This document shows, piece by piece, positions 31,665 to 34,671 of a DNA stretch of 34,671 nt. This DNA is from Nitrospinaceae bacterium (GTDB lineage Bacteria > Nitrospinota > Nitrospinia > Nitrospinales > VA-1): positions 1 to 34,671 of the forward strand of contig JAJDBG010000055.1 of the NCBI GenBank assembly GCA_029261475.1, written 5' to 3'. Positions within the stretch are counted from its first letter, which is position 1, and each line of letters opens with the position of its first letter. A program made the translations under genes and the position numbers. Below the pieces are notes generated by a model. It was not told the origin of the DNA. It saw only the letters and a list, made by a program, of their open reading frames with translations, and made no database searches.

Positions 31665-32042
31665 ATGAAAAAATCAATTTTTCTTTCACTTTTTTTAATA
31701 AGTTTCACACCGACAATAGCGATAGGTCAAAATAATAATACTCCTCCTGGAATGGAAAGCTTGGAAAGAAAAATTGATGAGATCAATACAAAATTAGACG
31801 TTTTGCTTCGTCATTATAATATTCTTCCTGCTCCTGCACCTGCTCCTGCTCCTGCACCTGCTCTTGCTCCTGGAGCAATAATAAGAATGCAAAATAAGCC
31901 CACAGAGGATGAAATAAGAAAGGCAACAACGGAACTAAATGATCGGTATAATAAGTCTACTCAACCACCAGAAACAGGCCTGAAAAAAAATCCAAATAGT
32001 AAAATAATTACTGGACCAAATTTGAGAAATTTACCTCGGTAA
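31665..32042 (+). CDS. Exported protein with a coiled coil and Pro-Ala repeat
   Basis: 125 aa. Signal peptide MKKSIFLSLFLISFTPTIAI (cleavage about residue 21), a short amphipathic helix (MESLERKIDEINTKLDVLLR) likely to form a coiled coil, a (Pro-Ala)n stretch encoded by two copies of an 18-bp repeat (31827-31862), and a polar basic tail. AAAGGA lies about 10 nt upstream. It follows the lipoprotein gene by about 50 bp and shares its AT-rich character, so the two may act together at the cell surface. Not recognised. Confidence 0.65.
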   Translation: MKKSIFLSLFLISFTPTIAIGQNNNTPPGMESLERKIDEINTKLDVLLRHYNILPAPAPAPAPAPALAPGAIIRMQNKPTEDEIRKATTELNDRYNKSTQPPETGLKKNPNSKIITGPNLRNLPR

Positions 32043-32575
32043 TGACAAAAATGAACTTAAAGATTGAAGCTTAGGCATGAATTTGACGACTTCATTCAAG
32101 AATGTGGCCTCTGGCATGTATGGAAACGCAACGGAAGTAATCCTCGATGACCTGCGCTACATAAAAGAGCATCAAAAAGGAGGAAATTTGGACAATATCA
32201 GTGCCATTAGCTGTTGGGGAAAATCAGATTAAAAATGGGAAAACGATAACTTATAGTTCGAGTTTTACTCGACCGCATGAAAAAAGAGACCATACAAAAC
32301 TCTCAAAAAAGCAAACCCATCAAAGATAAAATCAAGCCCCGAGCCTGATCTTAATCAAAAGCTCTCCGAAAAAAGCTGAAGACGATATCCACCATATCCT
32401 CAATTATACTTTCGAAACATACGGCGAACAACCCTCCCTCTAATGGCAAAAAAACATTTTGCTGTCCTTCCCTGTTTACATCCATCAATACAGGTACACC
32501 TTAATACGCTAACCAGAAATTTGTACAAACTGTTTCGGCCGCATTGGATTGTAAATTTACAAACTCAGCCAAGGT
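32043..32575. pseudogene. Degenerate coding remnants
   Basis: 533 bp with short protein-like fragments in different plus-strand frames and no intact gene. HEFDDFIQECGLWHVWKRNG is encoded at about 32075-32135; an overlapping 51-codon frame runs 32077-32232; AEDDIHHILNYTFETYGEQP ends at a TAA near 32443. The fragments read like protein but stops and shifts separate them, as in a decayed gene or two. The family was not recognised. Confidence 0.35.
32520..32562. repeat. Two perfect palindromes downstream of the antitoxin gene
   Basis: TTTGTACAAA (32520-32529) and TTGTAAATTTACAA (32549-32562). Both are AT-rich and resemble operator dyads, but lie after the antitoxin stop, not before the toxin. 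The second could also be part of a weak terminator. Confidence 0.4.
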
Positions 32576-32869
32576 CTATACCAGCGTTATTTGGAGTTCC
32601 CGACCCACGGCACGTGCGGCTTTGGACATAGTGGCCAAGGTAATGTTTGCAACATTCGGATCAAGCAGTCGGTCCAGTTGCCGTCTACTGGTTTGCATCC
32701 GTTCAGCCATCGCCGTTTTTGAAATTTGCTTCTCTTCCATTGCCTTTCGAACTTGATCTGCAAGGATTTCTTTGAGGGCCCTGTATTCACAATCCTTCAA
32801 TATCCCTTCTTCTTCCAAAAAATCATCAAAGGATGAACCTATATGAGAGTTTTCTGTTTTCTTTTTCAT
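32576..32869 (-). CDS. HigA-like antitoxin, XRE-family HTH
   Basis: 97 aa. After a charged N-terminus, residues about 45-90 hold a Cro/C1-type helix-turn-helix (KTAMAERMQTSRRQLDRLLD) followed by NITLATMSKAARAVGRELQI, typical of antitoxins paired with Gp49/HigB-like toxins. A strong AAGGAGGT lies 7 nt before the ATG. The ATG overlaps the stop of the toxin's ancestral frame as ATGA. The order toxin then antitoxin is the higBA arrangement. HigA proteins neutralise the toxin and repress their own promoter. Confidence 0.88.
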   Translation of the reverse strand: MKKKTENSHIGSSFDDFLEEEGILKDCEYRALKEILADQVRKAMEEKQISKTAMAERMQTSRRQLDRLLDPNVANITLATMSKAARAVGRELQITLV

Positions 32870-33239
32870 TGCTCTACCTCCTTCTTCCGCTGAACTGCCA
32901 TTTCCAGATCTGTTTTTGGGGTCTTTTGAGATTTCTTAACAATACTATGGAGCAACACCATTTCACTTTTCCAAATAAAAAAATCACTCTCGCAATGCGT
33001 TTGTCTGATAGATTGCTCCGTACTTCATACAGCCCTTTTCCTAAAGGCTTGCTATAGGGCATTCCAATCGGCCAGCCAAACTCTAATTTCTGAATATCCT
33101 TGCCAACGGTTTTCCGGTCTTCAATATTTAGCTTTAGCAACCAATCCTTAACCGGTTCTTTGCCAGTCGAGGTTTTGTAAAACTTGGCAAATATTTTCTT
33201 CTTTGACGGAAGCATAACCAATCGTACCATATATGACAC
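32866..33239 (-). pseudogene. HigB/RelE-family (Gp49-like) toxin, frameshifted
   Basis: Ribosome-dependent mRNA interferase family. The first ~85 codons (FAKFYKTSTGKEPVKDWLLK ... KPLGKGLYEVRSNLSDKRIA) are intact and family-like from a GTG at 33239 or ATG at 33230. The reading frame then shifts at a homopolymer (seven T on the minus strand, 33-plus coordinates 32977-32983). Unshifted, it ends at 32874 after a nonsense-like tail. In the next frame, MVLLHSIVKKSQKTP and TDLEMAVQRKKEVEQ, the conserved C-terminus, ends in a TGA overlapping the antitoxin ATG. One extra T restores the full protein of about 124 aa. Either an inactivating deletion, a sequencing error or slippage expression. Confidence 0.8.
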
Positions 33240-33372
33240 AAATTAACAAATATTCAAACTTCCAGAACTTAAGTGGTTTGGTAATTTCATTCATTTTTTA
33301 GCTCTCCATTGAATGGGTCTGATATTTTATTGCAAAAATCGTCTTATTCTATGAAATTGTGGGGGTTTCCCC

Positions 33373-33401
33373 TTGACAGATACACCGCTCGGTGGAATAA
33401 T
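33373..33401 (+). promoter_or_regulatory. Near-consensus sigma70 promoter of rpmH
   Basis: TTGACA (33373-33378), a 17-bp spacer, AATAAT (33396-33401). Transcription would begin near 33408, leaving a leader of about 100 nt before rpmH that includes a direct repeat TTCTAATAAA. Such a strong promoter fits a ribosomal protein operon. Confidence 0.8.
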
Positions 33402-33508
33402 CGCAAAACCCTTCTAATAAATTCTAATAAATTTATGATTCGGCAATTCTGGATTGATTTTATTGCTATTAGGGAAAGCATTCGTTACTCATACAAAGGA
33501 TAATAATT

Positions 33509-33643
33509 ATGAAACGCACTTATCAGCCTAAAAACCTCCGTCGCAAGCGGGCTCATGGTTTTCGCAAACGTCGAATGACGGTAGGCGGCAGGAAAGTATT
33601 GGCTAACCGCAGACGCAAGGGAAGAAAGCGGCTGACTGTTTAA
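33509..33643 (+). CDS. rpmH: 50S ribosomal protein L34
   Basis: 44 aa, standard length. It begins [20 protein letters not shown] and continues into the basic [20 protein letters not shown] block, the typical L34 sequence. AAAGGA lies upstream. It heads the conserved rpmH-rnpA-yidD-yidC cluster. dnaA, often just before rpmH, is not present; the toxin-antitoxin pair is there instead. Confidence 0.97.
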   Translation: MKRTYQPKNLRRKRAHGFRKRRMTVGGRKVLANRRRKGRKRLTV

Positions 33644-33647
33644 GGGT

Positions 33648-33983
33648 ATGGAAGATCTTTCCTACCCAAAGTCTGCGCGCCTGCGTAAGCGGGAAGAATT
33701 TCAGCGTGTATTGAACGGGGGTAGGAAAAAGCGGGTAGAGAATATCTGCACTTTATTTTTCCTACCCAATTCTTTGGGCAGGAAACGTTTGGGGATCATT
33801 GCTTCCCGAAAGGTCGGAAACGCTGTTGTCAGGAATTGCGCCAAGAGGAAACTCCGGGACATTTTCAGACGCTTCAGGAATCGGGAAGGTCTCGCCTACG
33901 ATATGGTGATCATTTGCGGTAAGCATCTCGCGCCGCTCCCCCTTTCCACTATTGAAGAAAAAATATTAAAAGCTCTTCCTTAG
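33648..33983 (+). CDS. rnpA: Ribonuclease P protein component
   Basis: Protein subunit of RNase P, which matures tRNA 5' ends with the RnpB RNA. 111 aa. Opens with SARLRKREEFQRVLNGGRKK and has the RNR-type signature VVRNCAKRKLRDIFRRFRNR. It starts 4 bp after the rpmH stop, in the conserved order, so translation is probably coupled. Confidence 0.95.
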   Translation: MEDLSYPKSARLRKREEFQRVLNGGRKKRVENICTLFFLPNSLGRKRLGIIASRKVGNAVVRNCAKRKLRDIFRRFRNREGLAYDMVIICGKHLAPLPLSTIEEKILKALP

Positions 33984-34090
33984 GGCCAGCCACTGTTTTG
34001 TCGGGCTTGCCAACTCTTCGGGAGATTAACGTTATAATAAGGTGTTACCTTTCCAACCACCTAAGGGCGGAGGAAAGGGTACGAACTGTG

Positions 34091-34306
34091 ATGGTTAAAA
34101 AATTTCTGCTTGGCCTCATTCGACTTTATCAAAAGATCGTTTCCCCTTTTTTAACTCCCGGTTGCCGCTTCCACCCCAGCTGTTCGGAATATGCGGCACA
34201 AGCCTTGGTTTCTCGCGGTCTCTTCCACGCTCTTTACTTAATCGCCCTTCGTTTGTTGAAGTGCCATCCTTATCATGAAGGCGGTTTCGATCCGCTCAAA
34301 CCTTAA
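34091..34306 (+). CDS. yidD: Membrane protein insertion efficiency factor YidD
   Basis: 71 aa from the ATG at 34091. LIRLYQKIVSPFLTPGCRFH with PSCSEYAAQAL and CHPYHEGGFDPL are the family hallmarks. A small peripheral inner-membrane protein that helps YidC insert proteins. The frame extends up to 33998, but GGAGGAAAGGG precedes 34091 and homologues begin there. It sits between rnpA and yidC as usual. Confidence 0.93.
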   Translation: MVKKFLLGLIRLYQKIVSPFLTPGCRFHPSCSEYAAQALVSRGLFHALYLIALRLLKCHPYHEGGFDPLKP

Positions 34307-34317
34307 CGGAGATCCTT

Positions 34318-34671
34318 TTGGAAAACCGCATTCTTGTAGCTTTTGTCTTGTCACTGGTCGTTTTTATTGGCTGGGGTGCTTTCATTTCCTCGATGCAACC
34401 GCCACCAAAACCTGTTGACGAGCTGGCTGAAAATCCACAAAGTCCATCCAATCAGGGTCTGAATAAGGCTCCATCGACGAGTGCCTCATCATCAAGCGCA
34501 ACGTCATCAAATATGGGTAACTCTCCTATCATTCCGGCACATGACGGAAATGAGGAGACGATTAAAATTTCCACAGGACTGGCGACTTTCACTTTATCCA
34601 ACAAGGGCGGGACGATTAAAAATATCATCATCTCTAAGTACAGGGGGGATGATGGTGAGGTGGTCGATCTG
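34318..34671 (+). CDS. yidC: Membrane protein insertase YidC (partial, 5' part only)
   Basis: Inner-membrane insertase of the YidC/Oxa1 family. 118 codons are visible before the right edge. A TTG start at 34318 has GGAG 8 nt upstream and gives MENRILVAFVLSLVVFIGWG, the first transmembrane segment. A Ser/Pro-rich linker (about residues 30-75) leads into the periplasmic P1 domain (TIKISTGLATFTLSNKGGTI). No upstream ATG is available in frame, so TTG is the likely start. Confidence 0.93.
   Translation, partial: MENRILVAFVLSLVVFIGWGAFISSMQPPPKPVDELAENPQSPSNQGLNKAPSTSASSSSATSSNMGNSPIIPAHDGNEETIKISTGLATFTLSNKGGTIKNIIISKYRGDDGEVVDL

Noticed and set aside
33240-33508. Possible oriC next to rpmH
   Set aside because: No DnaA boxes (TTATCCACA-type) or AT-rich 13-mers were seen, and dnaA is not in the window.

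Overview
The window comes from a diderm (Gram-negative) bacterium. It carries BamA, a Skp-like chaperone and lipid A genes (lpxA, lpxI), lipoproteins with lipoboxes, and ordinary Shine-Dalgarno/sigma70-type signals. GC is moderate in the core genes and clearly lower in accessory stretches. LpxI, a Gfo/Idh/MocA gene beside lpxA, a radical SAM/B12 protein and a phosphonate aminotransferase would suit a Nitrospinota- or deltaproteobacterium-like lineage. That placement is a guess; nothing in the window fixes the phylum.

Layout. Positions 1-6374 (minus strand) hold an outer-membrane/lipid A cluster, in transcription order bamA, skp-like, fabZ, lpxA, a Gfo/Idh/MocA oxidoreductase and lpxI (cut by the left edge). 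clpC (6528-8954, minus) lies upstream of it, separated by a good intrinsic terminator. Positions 9167-12803 (minus) hold a run of PilZ, truncated globin, YycJ-type metallo-beta-lactamase, a degenerate ADP-ribosylglycohydrolase and an exported protein. Plus-strand genes at 13206-15656 are a phosphonopyruvate decarboxylase and two AT-rich unknowns.

Positions 15764-20971 (minus) form the most unusual part. They hold a His-rich, internally duplicated exported protein, a tiny ORF, a MerR regulator of the CarH/LitR type, a CbiX-like protein, a TIGR01777 epimerase-SRPBCC fusion, a DUF4149-like membrane protein and a lipocalin lipoprotein. A cluster of TGTCTA-type boxes lies upstream of the His-rich gene and one more lies upstream of the MerR gene. 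This looks like a derivative of the light/B12 (LitR-type) regulon in which the regulator has kept the Wx9EH motif but lost the cobalt-ligating His.

Positions 21479-26547 (minus) carry an ABC exporter, a B12-type radical SAM enzyme and a PhnW-type 2-aminoethylphosphonate aminotransferase. With the decarboxylase at 13206 they suggest synthesis and possible export of 2-aminoethylphosphonate or a conjugate of it. PEP mutase is not in the window. Positions 26876-27894 (minus) hold a small membrane protein and a two-gene unit with a Rieske-like protein whose His ligands are missing and which has extra Cys residues. Positions 28086-30023 (plus) are a TPR protein and a dihydrolipoamide-dehydrogenase-like flavoprotein.

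Positions 30305-32575 are an AT-rich accessory patch: a lipoprotein ending in 14 KET/KEP triplets, a Pro/Ala-repeat secreted protein and decayed coding sequence. A HigB/HigA-type toxin-antitoxin pair (32576-33239, minus) follows, with the toxin frameshifted in a homopolymer. The right end is the conserved rpmH-rnpA-yidD-yidC cluster behind a near-consensus promoter; yidC is cut by the right edge. All calls come from reading the sequence; no database search was run.
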